A DNA stretch of 10,208 nt, from contig JADFLK010000045.1 of NCBI GenBank assembly GCA_022564455.1, forward strand, positions 1 to 10,208, in the 5' to 3' direction. The notes beneath the pieces were generated by a model that was given only the letters and a program-made list of their open reading frames with translations, did not search any database and had not been told where the DNA came from. This document shows positions 1-9,458 of the stretch, piece after piece. Origin of the DNA: Bacteroidota bacterium (lineage in GTDB: Bacteria > Bacteroidota > Rhodothermia > Rhodothermales > Rubricoccaceae). The position numbers and the translations under genes were made by a program. Every line of letters begins with the position of its first letter. Within the stretch, counting starts at the first letter, position 1.

Positions 1-1167
1 CCCTTCGTCGGTGCCTACCCATACCGTGCTATCGGATGTCTGGGTGACCGAGAGTACGGTGTTGCTGCTCAGGCTCTGCTCACGGCCGCGCTCATGCGTG
101 TACATCCGGAAGGCTTTTCGAGCCCGATCGAACCAGTTGAGGCCGCCGTACGTGCCGATCCACAGCACACCCTGACGGTCGCTCATGATCGTCCGCACGA
201 AGTTGTGGCTTAGGGCGTCGGAGCGGTTCTCATCAGGCTGGTAGCTGTACTGCTGGTTGTCGGCGTCCAGTTTGTGCAGTCCTCCACCCGCCGTACCAAT
301 CCAGAGGGTGCCGTCTGCGTCTTCGTACAGCGAGGTGATGATTGTGGCGCCGATACCTCCTTCCAGTTCAATGGGTTCAAATACCGCCGAAACCGGATCG
401 AAGCTCCTGAGGCCACCACCGAAGGTGCCGATCCAGAATCCTCCGCGTTCTCTGGGCGCTATGGCCGAGACGAAATTCCCTGGAGGGTCGTCCAGAATCT
501 GAAAGGATGTAAAGCTCTCGGATTCGCCATCGAAGCGGTTAAGGCCTCCGCCATCCGTACCTATCCAGAGCGTTCCGTTGGCATCGATATGGAGAGCAAG
601 CACTCGGTCTTGGCTCAACGACGAAGCATTTCCTTCGGCGTGTTGGTAGGTAGTGAAGGCGCCCGTGTCTTCGTCGAGGTGGCAGAGGCCGTCATTGGTA
701 CCTATCCAGATTGTGCCGTCATCCGCTTGTACCAGCGCCAGTACATCATCGTTGGGGAGACTGCCGGGATCGTCAGGGTTGTGGCGGAAGTGGGTGAAGG
801 TTTCCGTTGCCGGATCGAACCGGTTCAGCCCCCCATCCGACGTACCCACCCAAATGTACCCGTCGAGGTCTTCCAGGAGCGAGATAATACTGTTTGCAGA
901 AATGGTTGTGCTGTCATCCGCAGCATTCCGGAATTCCGTCACCGAATATCCGTCGAATCGGTCGAGGCCGTCCAGCGTGCCAACCCAGATAAACCCCCGC
1001 GTGTCCTGCAGTAGGGCATTGATTTTCTCTTCCGAAAGCCCGTCTTCAACGGAAAGATGCTGGAAGGAAATAGTCTGCGCCCAAGCAGATTCCGAGCAAG
1101 ACGCGCCTACCACAATAGCTAGAAAGGCCACGAGGCAAGCGAAGTGCAGAAAAAGGCCCGTGCGCAT
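1..1167 (-). CDS. Exported two-component regulator propeller protein, N-terminal part (3' end outside window)
   Basis: I read 389 codons from the ATG at 1167 to the left edge, with no stop. The first ~30 residues form a Sec signal peptide: Arg3, a hydrophobic run at about 9-22 and an AWA|Q cleavage site after residue 30. A Cys at 24 lacks a good lipobox. The rest is a series of ~45-residue beta-propeller blades with the WxGT signature of Reg_prop repeats, with Trp at 61, 106, 154, 201, 245, 289, 336 and 383. Most blades also carry 'GGLxRFD' and 'SLSxxxVxxL' pieces. In known families such propellers form the periplasmic sensor half of one-piece sensor kinases, or of GGDEF or cyclase proteins, followed by a Y_Y_Y domain, a membrane helix and the output domain. 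That half would lie beyond base 1, so the output is unknown. The gene follows the cyclase gene by 10 bp with no visible Shine-Dalgarno site, which suggests co-transcription and perhaps translational coupling. Confidence 0.9.
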   Translation of the reverse strand, partial: MRTGLFLHFACLVAFLAIVVGASCSESAWAQTISFQHLSVEDGLSEEKINALLQDTRGFIWVGTLDGLDRFDGYSVTEFRNAADDSTTISANSIISLLEDLDGYIWVGTSDGGLNRFDPATETFTHFRHNPDDPGSLPNDDVLALVQADDGTIWIGTNDGLCHLDEDTGAFTTYQHAEGNASSLSQDRVLALHIDANGTLWIGTDGGGLNRFDGESESFTSFQILDDPPGNFVSAIAPRERGGFWIGTFGGGLRSFDPVSAVFEPIELEGGIGATIITSLYEDADGTLWIGTAGGGLHKLDADNQQYSYQPDENRSDALSHNFVRTIMSDRQGVLWIGTYGGLNWFDRARKAFRMYTHERGREQSLSSNTVLSVTQTSDSTVWVGTDEG

Positions 1168-1177
1168 CGTGTCGAGG

Positions 1178-2614
1178 TCAGGCGTTGGCTTTGGCAGCTT
1201 CGGCAGCGCCGGCCAAACGAAGGCGTTTCAGAACGTCAGCAGCCTCGTCAGACACGGAGGTAAGGCGGATCGTGAGCATCGGGCCGCCCACGCTGGTGGT
1301 TTCTGCTTCTACGACTTTGGCGTACACGTCATCGAAGGCCCCGTCCGTACCAATCGGAATGGAGAGTTTGATGTCGGCTCGCTCGGCCACTGGCTGAGCC
1401 GTGAGGACAACGGCCTGCGTGGGCGACAAGCGGACCACCTCGGCCTTGAGCGCTTCGCCCGTGATCTCCTTGCCGTCAAGTACGGTGTACGTGCAGGATA
1501 GTGGGACGGAGAGCGCCGTGAGAGGATCTGCCGTTGTTTCAGGAAGCTCAAGATTGTAGTCGCCGCCCACGCCGGTGACGAAGTGGACCATGATGGGCTC
1601 GGCAAAGCCCTTCATGGCTACCTCGCGTGAAGTACCCACACGGATACTTTCGCCTGCGGCGGCCTTCGTAGTTGTGGAGATCACCACTTCGCCGGACGCA
1701 GCCAGTGCCTGAATGCGGCTGGTAAGGTTGACCGGACTGCCTACCACCCCGTACTTCGCGCGTTTCTCAGAGCCGATGTTGCCCACAACGACCTCGCCGG
1801 TGTTCACCGCCACCCCCATTTCGAGTGGTGGGAGCCCTCGCCGGACCATCTCTTCGTTTACGTCGCTCATCGCGCGCTGCATGGCCACCGCGCAGGCAAC
1901 GCCTCGTTCCGCATGGTCGGTGCGCGGAATCGGCGCACCAAAAATAACGAGGATGGCATCGCCGATGAACTCGTCAATCGTGCCGCCATACTCGTCAATG
2001 ATCTCTGTCATCTTGCCGAGGTAGACGTTGAGAAGCTCGACCACACGCTCGGGTTCAAGGCGTTCTGAAAGTGCGGAGAAGCCACTGAGGTCGCTCATCA
2101 GCACACTCACTTCCCTGCGTTCGCCTCCTAGCGCGAGCGCATCAGGGTTGGCGAGAACCGCCTTGGCGATATCATCGGAGAGGTAGCGCCCGATCGCCTC
2201 GCGGACGAACACGGCCTCGCGCTCTTTGGCCACAACCTCGCGCGCGTTGTTCAGCGTCACCTCCAGATCCGAGAGATCAATGGGCTTGGTGAGGAAATCG
2301 AACGCGCCCTGGTTCATGGCGGTGCGGATGTTCTCCATGTCGCCGTATGCGGTCACGACAATGGCTTTCTGTCGGTGCTCGCCTTCCTTCAAACGCCCGA
2401 GGAGCGTCAGCCCATCCATGCGGGGCATGTTGATGTCCGTTACGACGATCTCGATCCCCGGATCGAGATCGAGCATTTCCAGCGCCTCAACGCCGTCCCC
2501 TGCAAACTCAAGCGAAAGCAGGCCGTCTCGCACATGCCGTCGGAATTTCTGGCGGATGAGCGGAGCCAGGTCTGGCTCGTCGTCAACAAAAAGGATCTTT
2601 AACGCGGCCTCCAT
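1178..2614 (-). CDS. Response regulator with class III nucleotide cyclase domain and degenerate PilZ-like C-terminus
   Basis: This is a 478-residue cytoplasmic protein if it starts at the ATG at 2614. An in-frame ATG at 2671 would add 19 residues unlike any REC start, so I prefer 2614, which has a GAGG a few bases upstream. Residues 4-120 are a REC receiver: acidic pair D11/D12, phospho-acceptor D60 in '[12 protein letters not shown]', T88 and K110. A helical linker (~125-160, with '[13 protein letters not shown]') leads to a class III cyclase domain at ~168-345. Its metal-binding aspartates are D175 ('SDLSGF') and D219 ('FIGD'), and its transition-state residues are N296 and R300 ('VNLTSR'), so catalysis looks intact. 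The purine-selecting positions are E215 and S293 rather than the Lys/Asp or Lys/Thr of typical adenylyl cyclases, so the product may be cGMP or may not be strictly cAMP. Residues ~362-465 have the strand pattern of a PilZ domain but lack RxxxR and D/NxSxxG. The gene probably couples a phosphorelay to cyclic nucleotide synthesis, and it lies directly upstream of the propeller sensor. Confidence 0.93.
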   Translation of the reverse strand: MEAALKILFVDDEPDLAPLIRQKFRRHVRDGLLSLEFAGDGVEALEMLDLDPGIEIVVTDINMPRMDGLTLLGRLKEGEHRQKAIVVTAYGDMENIRTAMNQGAFDFLTKPIDLSDLEVTLNNAREVVAKEREAVFVREAIGRYLSDDIAKAVLANPDALALGGERREVSVLMSDLSGFSALSERLEPERVVELLNVYLGKMTEIIDEYGGTIDEFIGDAILVIFGAPIPRTDHAERGVACAVAMQRAMSDVNEEMVRRGLPPLEMGVAVNTGEVVVGNIGSEKRAKYGVVGSPVNLTSRIQALAASGEVVISTTTKAAAGESIRVGTSREVAMKGFAEPIMVHFVTGVGGDYNLELPETTADPLTALSVPLSCTYTVLDGKEITGEALKAEVVRLSPTQAVVLTAQPVAERADIKLSIPIGTDGAFDDVYAKVVEAETTSVGGPMLTIRLTSVSDEAADVLKRLRLAGAAEAAKANA

Positions 2615-2794
2615 GTGCCTCGGGCATGGTTCGATGGGCGTAAAGTAGCGGTCGCCGGAGGAGCGTTCCAAGCGGAGCGCCAGGTGCCGACCGGATTACA
2701 TCCCGTTATTGATTGGTATCACTGTTTTGTCGTATGCTTGCGCCCCGCGTTTTCGTTTACGTCCAACTATTCTGCCACGATCGGGTTCGCTTTG
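2615..2794. other. Divergent intergenic region between cyclase and transglycosylase genes
   Basis: This 180-bp stretch lies between the preferred starts of the two divergent genes. It is open in the transglycosylase frame from an ATG at 2615, but the encoded ~60 residues look like no secretion leader or domain, and the true signal peptide starts after them. I therefore read it as non-coding. It is locally richer in A+T around 2700-2780, as expected for promoters. A plus-strand promoter candidate is listed separately. On the minus strand a weak TTGGAA-18-TACTTT pair is visible just upstream of 2614, which would fit the shorter cyclase start, but it is too weak to list. Confidence 0.5.
2709..2740 (+). 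promoter_or_regulatory. Candidate promoter for the lytic transglycosylase gene
   Basis: TTGATT at 2709-2714 is followed after 18 bp by TATGCT at 2733-2738. The same bases also fit the Bacteroidota pattern: a -33 TTG, then about 21 bp, then a -7 element TAnnTTTG with one mismatch (TATGCTTG, 2733-2740). Transcription would begin near 2746, leaving a leader of about 50 nt before the TTG start at 2795. This is pattern matching only. Confidence 0.3.
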
Positions 2795-3838
2795 TTGACA
2801 ATTCGCCGATTTGTTCTGTGTATCGCCCTCGGTAGTGCATCGGGGTGGGGGGTGAATGCCGAGGCTGCTCCCAATGGACCGGCCGTAGAACCCGCCGTCG
2901 AGGTTGTCGCGCCTTCGGATACAACGGCTGAACTGTCTTGGGCTGGCCGCCTCATCAGGTTGTACAGCACGTTGGCGGAAATTAAGGCCCGGCCTACCCA
3001 CGATAACGTGCCTGGCCTGGTATCAAAGGCTTTTGCGGATGCGCACCTGTTGGCACGCACACCGGGTATGCTGCAGAGCGCCTCCTTTCGGGCGATGTAC
3101 GTTGACGTGCATAGGCTATACGAGCTCCATCATACGACCGTCGCCCCGATTGCACTGACCCGAACTGAGCTCGTCACGCTACGTGAAACGCAGTTCGCAA
3201 CACTCGCAACCGTCGATCCGACGCTGCTTTTGGGCGAAGACCTCCGTCTGCCACTGGTGGAACCCGAGCCGGAACCGGAAGAGCCGGGAGCAGCCATCCC
3301 TGTTGCGCTTCGTGTGCCTCCCCATGCCGAGAGCATCGTGGCGGCACAGCAACGCCGTATGATGCGGCAGTACGGCGGACTACGCGGAATGCAGCGTACC
3401 AGCCGCCACTACTTTCCGATGATCACGCGTGCGCTGCGACAGCGTGGCGTGCCGCAAGAGTTAAAGTATGTGGCCGTCATCGAGAGCAGCCTCGACCCCA
3501 GCGCCGAAAGCGAGGCCGGGGCCATCGGCCTCTGGCAGTTCCTGCCTTCTACCGGTGAGATGTACGGCCTTTCGGAAGGCGACCTCTACAATCCCTCGCG
3601 ATCGACGTACGCAGCCGCACGTCATTTGCAACGCTTGGGGAGGATGTTCAACGGCGACTGGCAGTTGGCGCTGGCTGCTTACAATAGTGGAGGCGGCCGC
3701 GTGCGAGCTGCGGTTCGGCAGGCTCGCCGCCGACTCGGCCGGCAGCCTACGTTCTGGGACATCTACCAATTCCTCCCCGCCGAAACCCGCAACTACGTCC
3801 CGAAGTTTATCGCAACGGCACGGGTGATGGGTGGATGA
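2795..3838 (+). CDS. Secreted MltD-like lytic murein transglycosylase (SLT/GH23 domain), no LysM
   Basis: The predicted product is a 347-residue periplasmic enzyme that cleaves the MurNAc-GlcNAc bond of peptidoglycan, leaving 1,6-anhydro ends. The open frame extends back to an ATG at 2615. However, a clear Sec signal (basic RR, hydrophobic core, 'NAEAA' cleavage region near residue 24) begins just after two adjacent TTG codons at 2792 and 2795, so I place the start at TTG 2795. No strong Shine-Dalgarno site is visible. The region at ~30-175 has no recognised domain, with a Pro/Glu-rich linker near 156-165. The SLT domain fills ~215-347: catalytic Glu230 in 'VIESSLDP', 'GAIGLWQF' at 243-250, 'AAYNSGGG' at 294-301 and 'LPAETRNYVPKF' at 327-338. 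The 'ETRNYVPKF' ending is typical of the MltD group, but MltD normally continues into LysM repeats and this protein stops nine residues later. It stands alone, ending 12 bp from the convergent sdhB. Confidence 0.9.
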   Translation: MTIRRFVLCIALGSASGWGVNAEAAPNGPAVEPAVEVVAPSDTTAELSWAGRLIRLYSTLAEIKARPTHDNVPGLVSKAFADAHLLARTPGMLQSASFRAMYVDVHRLYELHHTTVAPIALTRTELVTLRETQFATLATVDPTLLLGEDLRLPLVEPEPEPEEPGAAIPVALRVPPHAESIVAAQQRRMMRQYGGLRGMQRTSRHYFPMITRALRQRGVPQELKYVAVIESSLDPSAESEAGAIGLWQFLPSTGEMYGLSEGDLYNPSRSTYAAARHLQRLGRMFNGDWQLALAAYNSGGGRVRAAVRQARRRLGRQPTFWDIYQFLPAETRNYVPKFIATARVMGG

Positions 3839-3850
3839 GAACGGGCCCTC

Positions 3851-4594
3851 CTACGACGTCAGGACGGCCTTCACGTATTCGCGCCGCATCAAGGCGATAG
3901 CTGAGATAGAGATGCCCTTCGGGCATACCGCCTCACACTCGGCATGGTTTGAGCAATCGCCGAAGCCCTCCGATTCCATCTGATTGACCATGTTGAGGAC
4001 CCTGCGGCGGCGCTCGGTCCTTCCCTGAGGCAGCATGGCCAGATGTGCAATCTTGGACGCTGTAAACAGTGAAGCCGACGAATTCGGACAAGCCGCCACG
4101 CAAGCCCCGCAGCCTATGCACGAGGCATAGTCCATCGCCAGATCGGCGTCATCTTTGGTAATCGGCAGTGCGTTTGCGTCTGGTGCGCCCCCTGTGTTTA
4201 CCGAGACGTAGCCACCGGCCGCCATGATGCGGTCGAAGGCGGAACGGTCGACTACCAGATCTTTGATGATGGGGAAAGCCGCTGCCCGCCACGGCTCGAC
4301 GACAATCGTGTCTCCGTCGCTGAAGTGCCGCATGTGGAGTTGGCAGATGGCCGTTCTTGGCTGTGGTCCGTGCGCTACTCCTCCGACCATCAGGCCGCAA
4401 GACCCGCAGATTCCCTCCCGGCAGTCGTTGTCGAACTCAACGGGCTCTCCGCCCTCCCTGATCAACTGCTCGTTGAGCACGTCCAGCAGTTCGAGAAACG
4501 ACATGTGCTCGTTGGCATCTTCCACGGTGTACTCCACCAGCCGGCCGGGCACGTCCGGTCCAGCCTGCCGCCATATTTTGAGATGCACGGTCAT
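3851..4594 (-). CDS. sdhB: Succinate dehydrogenase iron-sulfur subunit (type B complex II)
   Basis: This 247-residue membrane-peripheral subunit carries electrons from the SdhA flavin to the heme/quinone subunit through three clusters. The N-terminal ferredoxin fold has a plant-type [2Fe-2S] site at C58, C63, C66 and C84. The C-terminal half has '[12 protein letters not shown]' (C159, C162, C165, C169) and C214, C220 and C224, which supply the [4Fe-4S] and [3Fe-4S] clusters. The length and the '[17 protein letters not shown]' core fit the Bacteroidota/B. subtilis-type SdhB. It is the last gene of sdhCAB, starting 9 bp after the sdhA stop behind a purine-rich site (AGAGGGA), the best ribosome binding site in the window. 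The downstream gap to the convergent transglycosylase gene is only 12 bp, with no rho-independent terminator. Confidence 0.97.
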   Translation of the reverse strand: MTVHLKIWRQAGPDVPGRLVEYTVEDANEHMSFLELLDVLNEQLIREGGEPVEFDNDCREGICGSCGLMVGGVAHGPQPRTAICQLHMRHFSDGDTIVVEPWRAAAFPIIKDLVVDRSAFDRIMAAGGYVSVNTGGAPDANALPITKDDADLAMDYASCIGCGACVAACPNSSASLFTASKIAHLAMLPQGRTERRRRVLNMVNQMESEGFGDCSNHAECEAVCPKGISISAIALMRREYVKAVLTS

Positions 4595-4603
4595 TCGTTC
4601 CCT

Positions 4604-6559
<1,956 letters not shown>

Positions 6560-6629
6560 GTTCGGAGGATGCTTGGTGCTTCGGATAAAAGGTTGCGTCT
6601 GAGCCGCCCTGAGTCCGAAGCACGAATCA
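6560..6629 (-). repeat. Palindromic heptad-like element between sdhC and sdhA
   Basis: This is the whole 70-bp gap. Read in the operon direction, the sdhC stop TAG is followed by TGA and then TTCGTGCTT (plus-strand positions 6618-6626). A perfect 10-bp inverted repeat pairs 6576-6585 (gtgcttcgga) with 6614-6623 (tccgaagcac) around a 28-nt loop. Part of the promoter-distal side shows 7-nt periodicity (gatgctt, ggtgctt). There is no U-run, so it is not a standard terminator. It resembles the element between frdA and frdB in position, orientation and sequence. It may be a dispersed intergenic repeat or an mRNA processing or stability hairpin. Confidence 0.6.
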
Positions 6630-7328
6630 CTAAGTACTGAAGAAGATCCACAAAGGAAGTACGAGGAAACCTACCGCGATGAGTACGGCCAGCACACCAC
6701 CCAAAGTGTACACTACAGGCGTCAGCCGCGGGTTCATCGCGCCGAGCGACTGAAACGCGCTCCAGATCCCATGCCGCAAATGGAAGCCCAGCAGAATCAT
6801 AACGAAGGGGTATCCAAAGGCGTAAGCCGGATGCTGAAATTTCTCCTCCAACAATCGTTTCAGATCGCGTACAGGCTCGCCGTCAATCGTCACAACGAAG
6901 CCTTCTTCGATGCCGGGCCCATACTTGAACGAGATAATATGAATGACCAGGAAGACCAATAGGACGAGCCCGGTGAAGATCATCGTTCTGGAGCTGAGCG
7001 ATTGCCTGCTGGGTTTGCCGGCGCTACGGTACGTGGTGTAACCATTCGGCCGTGCCTTGCGCTTTCTCAGGTAAATGCTGATACCGACAATGATATGCAC
7101 CACAAAGAAGGTCAGCAGCCCAACCTCAAGCACATAAACCAGGTCCAGGCTTATCAGAAAGTGGGCGTTCTCGTTGTAAGCGTTGGGGTCGCTGCTGAAG
7201 TACAGCAGGTTCGAGTACAAATGCTCGAGGAGGAATCCCACCAGGGCCAGCCCGGTGACGCCCGTCAGCAGCTTCCTGCCGATCGAAGAGCGGAAGGCGG
7301 CAAGCAGCTTTTTTCCTGTCTGACTCAT
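6630..7328 (-). CDS. sdhC: Succinate dehydrogenase cytochrome b subunit, five-helix di-heme type (b558 family)
   Basis: This 232-residue integral membrane anchor delivers electrons to menaquinone. Five hydrophobic helices are visible at about 20-40, 62-87, 115-135, 168-190 and 205-230. Four helix histidines match the bis-His ligands of two b hemes in the W. succinogenes/B. subtilis family: H36 ('EHLYSN'), H78 ('VVHIIVG'), H130 ('VIHIISF') and H183 ('GFHLRHG'). The segment '[16 protein letters not shown]' is a signature of Bacteroidota SdhC. A single five-helix subunit replaces the SdhC/SdhD pair, so this complex is type B and needs no sdhD. It is first in the sdhCAB operon. The ATG at 7328 fits the family N-terminus ('[13 protein letters not shown]' soon after), although no clear Shine-Dalgarno site precedes it. 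Confidence 0.95.
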   Translation of the reverse strand: MSQTGKKLLAAFRSSIGRKLLTGVTGLALVGFLLEHLYSNLLYFSSDPNAYNENAHFLISLDLVYVLEVGLLTFFVVHIIVGISIYLRKRKARPNGYTTYRSAGKPSRQSLSSRTMIFTGLVLLVFLVIHIISFKYGPGIEEGFVVTIDGEPVRDLKRLLEEKFQHPAYAFGYPFVMILLGFHLRHGIWSAFQSLGAMNPRLTPVVYTLGGVLAVLIAVGFLVLPLWIFFST

Positions 7329-7608
7329 AATGCCCGTTGGGAGGCTCGCTCTTGCGAACGCTATCGGCTCGAAAATATCGAAGCGAACTTTACGAGAGGG
7401 GCGGCCCTCTTCAAGATAGAACGAAGCTCCGGTTCTTGCAGGCTGCCAAGCTCGGGGGACGGTAGCGAGACGGGAGGATGTTCGCCACCGATACCTACTG
7501 GTTCTCGTTCACTACATTACGGTGCAGCCGGGATCGCGGCTCCTCGTGTTGTCCAGTGATCGCGGATGCTCTTTGTATCCACTCACGATGAACACGTCCT
7601 AGCGCTTT
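7329..7608. other. Divergent control region between the two complex II operons
   Basis: This 280-bp non-coding region has sdhC leaving to the left and frdA to the right. I see no credible small gene in it. On the minus strand a promoter candidate containing a palindrome is listed separately. For frdA, the best plus-strand match is TTGTCC at 7549-7554 with weak -10-like bases near 7573, too poor to list. Both operons must be controlled from here unless they are read from outside, so it is the natural place for a redox or carbon regulator site. Confidence 0.6.
7387..7414 (-). promoter_or_regulatory. Candidate sdhC promoter with a palindrome in the spacer
   Basis: On the minus strand, TTGAAG (7409-7414) is followed by a 16-bp spacer and TAAAGT (7387-7392). 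This would start transcription near 7380, about 50 nt upstream of the sdhC ATG. A 6-bp inverted repeat, AGAGGG-N4-CCCTCT (7395-7410), fills the spacer and overlaps the -35 hexamer, so it could be an operator. A short GC-rich palindrome can also arise by chance. Confidence 0.3.
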
Positions 7609-9360
7609 ATGCCGGAACACGATGTAGTAATCGTTGGAGGGGGCGGAGCCGGCCTGCGCGCTGCCATCGCCATCGCCGAAACCAACCCGACGCTCAACAT
7701 CGGACTGGTGAGCAAAGTGTACCCGATGCGCAGCCACACGGTCGCTGCCGAGGGAGGTGCGGCCGGCGTCGTCAAGGAAAACGACAGCCTCGACGACCAT
7801 TGCATGGACACCATTTCCGGGGGCGACTGGCTCGCGGACCAGGATGCGGTAGAAGTGTTTGTCGAGGAAGCGGCGGCAGAGTTGATCCGGCTGGAGCACT
7901 GGGGCTGCCCCTGGAGCCGAGAGCCGGACGGAAGGGTGGCCGTGCGTCCGTTCGGCGGGATGAAAATCGAGCGTACCTGGTTTGCCGCAGACAAGACGGG
8001 CTTCCACATGCTCCACACGCTTTTCCAGACCTCCCTCAAGTATGGAAACATCACGCCCTACGACGAATCCTTCGTCACGAACCTCCTCGTCGAAGACGGG
8101 CGTTGCCAGGGCGTGACGGCCATAGAGCTGCAGACCGGACGCGTGGAGGTCATCGCGGGTCGCGCGGTGATCCTCTGCACCGGCGGCGCCGGGCGCGTTT
8201 TCCCGTTCACCACCAACGGAGCGATCAAGACGGGCGACGGCATGGCGATGGCCTACCGCGCCGGAGTGCCGCTCAAGGACATGGAGTTCGTCCAGTATCA
8301 CCCAACCGGCCTTCCGGGTACCGGCATCCTCATCACCGAGGCCGCCCGCGGGGAGGGCGGCATCATCGTCAACAAGGACGGCTACCGATACCTCCAGGAC
8401 TACGACCTGGGTACGCCGCTCGACATCACCGACCCTCAGCACCCGGTCAAGAAGAGTATGGAGCTCGGTCCACGGGATAGGCTCAGCCAGGCCTTCGTAA
8501 AGGAACAGGAGAAGGGGCGCACGATCCCGGGCCCGCACGGAGACTTCGTCTACCTGGACGTCCGCCACCTCGGCGAGAAAACGATCGACAAGAAGATCCC
8601 GTTCGTCCGCGAGCTCGCAACGAAGTACGCCGGCATCGACCCCGTGTACGATCCCATCCCCGTCCGGCCGGTGCTCCACTATTTCATGGGCGGGATTGAC
8701 ACCGACCTCCTCGGAGCCACCTCGCTGCCGGGCCTATATGCGGCAGGCGAGTGCGCCTGCGTCAACATCAACGGGGCCAACCGGCTCGGCTCCAACTCGC
8801 TGACGGAGCTCCTGGTCTTCGGCGCGCGTGCCGGGGAGGCCGCGGCCCGGTTCGCCGTCGAACATCCCGACATCGACCTCGTTGCGCTCCAGAAACAGGG
8901 TGTTGACGAGCAGGAGCAAGTGGCCCGCGACTTCATTCGTAAGACGGGCGGGAGCGAACGCGTGGCCACGCTGCGGGGGGAGATGCAGAAGACGATGGAG
9001 TCGGGGGCGGGCATATACAGGTCGGAAGCGGGCCTGAAAGAAACGTGCGACCGGCTCGCCGAGCTTCGCGCCCGGTTTTCCGACATCCAGCTCGACGACC
9101 ACAGCCTTACGTTTAATACCGAACTCACCTCAGCGTTGGAGCTCGACTTCATGCTCGACGTAGCCGAGACCATCGCGCATAGCGCGCTGGCACGCACCGA
9201 GAGCCGCGGTTCCCACCAGCGCTCCGACTACCCCGAGCGCGACGACGAGGCGTTCCTGAAGCACTCGCAAGCCTTCCGTACCGACGGCGCCCCTCGAATC
9301 ACCTACGGAGACGTGTCCATTACGCGCTGGCCACCGGGCGAACGGGTGTATGGGAGGTAG
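7609..9360 (+). CDS. frdA: Fumarate reductase flavoprotein subunit, enterobacterial FrdA type (second complex II)
   Basis: This 583-residue catalytic subunit interconverts fumarate and succinate. The Rossmann motif '[13 protein letters not shown]' is at 7-19. '[16 protein letters not shown]' at 35-50 holds H43, the expected covalent FAD site, and Glu48, the FAD-adjacent residue typical of E. coli FrdA (SdhA has Gln there). Active-site residues are H231 ('VQYHPTG'), T243/E244, R289 ('GPRD'), H357 ('LHYFMGG') and R392 ('GANRLGSNS'). From memory of the E. coli protein, long stretches are nearly the same, including the segment around '[15 protein letters not shown]' and the 'PPGERVYG' ending. The length fits FrdA (about 580-600) and is well below that of the neighbouring SdhA. 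The ATG at 7609 sits six codons before the Rossmann strand, and no Shine-Dalgarno site is visible. It is the first gene of an frdA-frdB unit divergent from sdhCAB. A bidirectional or succinate-oxidising role cannot be excluded from sequence alone. Confidence 0.92.
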   Translation: MPEHDVVIVGGGGAGLRAAIAIAETNPTLNIGLVSKVYPMRSHTVAAEGGAAGVVKENDSLDDHCMDTISGGDWLADQDAVEVFVEEAAAELIRLEHWGCPWSREPDGRVAVRPFGGMKIERTWFAADKTGFHMLHTLFQTSLKYGNITPYDESFVTNLLVEDGRCQGVTAIELQTGRVEVIAGRAVILCTGGAGRVFPFTTNGAIKTGDGMAMAYRAGVPLKDMEFVQYHPTGLPGTGILITEAARGEGGIIVNKDGYRYLQDYDLGTPLDITDPQHPVKKSMELGPRDRLSQAFVKEQEKGRTIPGPHGDFVYLDVRHLGEKTIDKKIPFVRELATKYAGIDPVYDPIPVRPVLHYFMGGIDTDLLGATSLPGLYAAGECACVNINGANRLGSNSLTELLVFGARAGEAAARFAVEHPDIDLVALQKQGVDEQEQVARDFIRKTGGSERVATLRGEMQKTMESGAGIYRSEAGLKETCDRLAELRARFSDIQLDDHSLTFNTELTSALELDFMLDVAETIAHSALARTESRGSHQRSDYPERDDEAFLKHSQAFRTDGAPRITYGDVSITRWPPGERVYGR

Positions 9361-9458
9361 GGCTTCGTGCTTGGTACTTTGTTTTTCGGAAGTACCTGAC
9401 CAAGCTCCAAATTCCAGGTACCAAAAACCAAGCACGAAGAACTAAGAACGAAGAACTC
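9361..9458 (+). repeat. Heptad-repeat palindromic element between frdA and frdB
   Basis: This 98-bp gap runs from the frdA stop to the frdB ATG. TTCGTGCTT (9364-9372) begins three bases after the TAG stop. A perfect 13-bp inverted repeat pairs 9363-9375 (cttcgtgcttggt) with 9427-9439 (accaagcacgaag), and a nested 7-bp pair (ggtactt 9373-9379, aagtacc 9390-9396) lies inside. From 9400 to 9455 the sequence divides into eight consecutive 7-mers, nearly all starting C-N-A-A (for example cgaagaa, ctaagaa), then ctc and the ATG. The left arm (from 9363) follows a complementary 7-nt phase. It contains no recognisable Shine-Dalgarno site and no terminator U-run. Low-complexity 7-nt intergenic arrays of this style are known informally from several bacterial groups, but I cannot assign a named family. 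Confidence 0.65.

Noticed and set aside
274..1501. Long plus-strand open frames opposite the propeller and cyclase genes
   Set aside because: They show repeated 'IRTYP', 'VPIQ'-like pieces that are simply the reverse reading of the WIGT blades. The minus-strand reading gives a proper signal peptide and blades.
2795..2800. Perfect TTGACA hexamer
   Set aside because: No reasonable -10 lies 16-18 bp downstream (gtgtat at 17), and it falls inside the signal peptide codons of the transglycosylase.
3839..3850. GGGCCC palindrome in the 12-bp convergent gap as a shared terminator
   Set aside because: The stem is 3 bp with no loop and no U-run on either strand, so it does not qualify as a rho-independent terminator.
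6560..6629. Transcription terminator after sdhC
   Set aside because: The inverted repeat has a 28-nt loop and no following U-run, and sdhA must be co-expressed with sdhC.
7495..8679. 394-residue open frame on the minus strand across frdA
   Set aside because: It is antisense to a complete FrdA with all active-site residues, has no recognisable domain, and overlaps the intergenic region. It is an open frame by base composition only.
9400..9458. CRISPR-like array
   Set aside because: The repeat unit is 7 nt with no spacers and no cas genes nearby.
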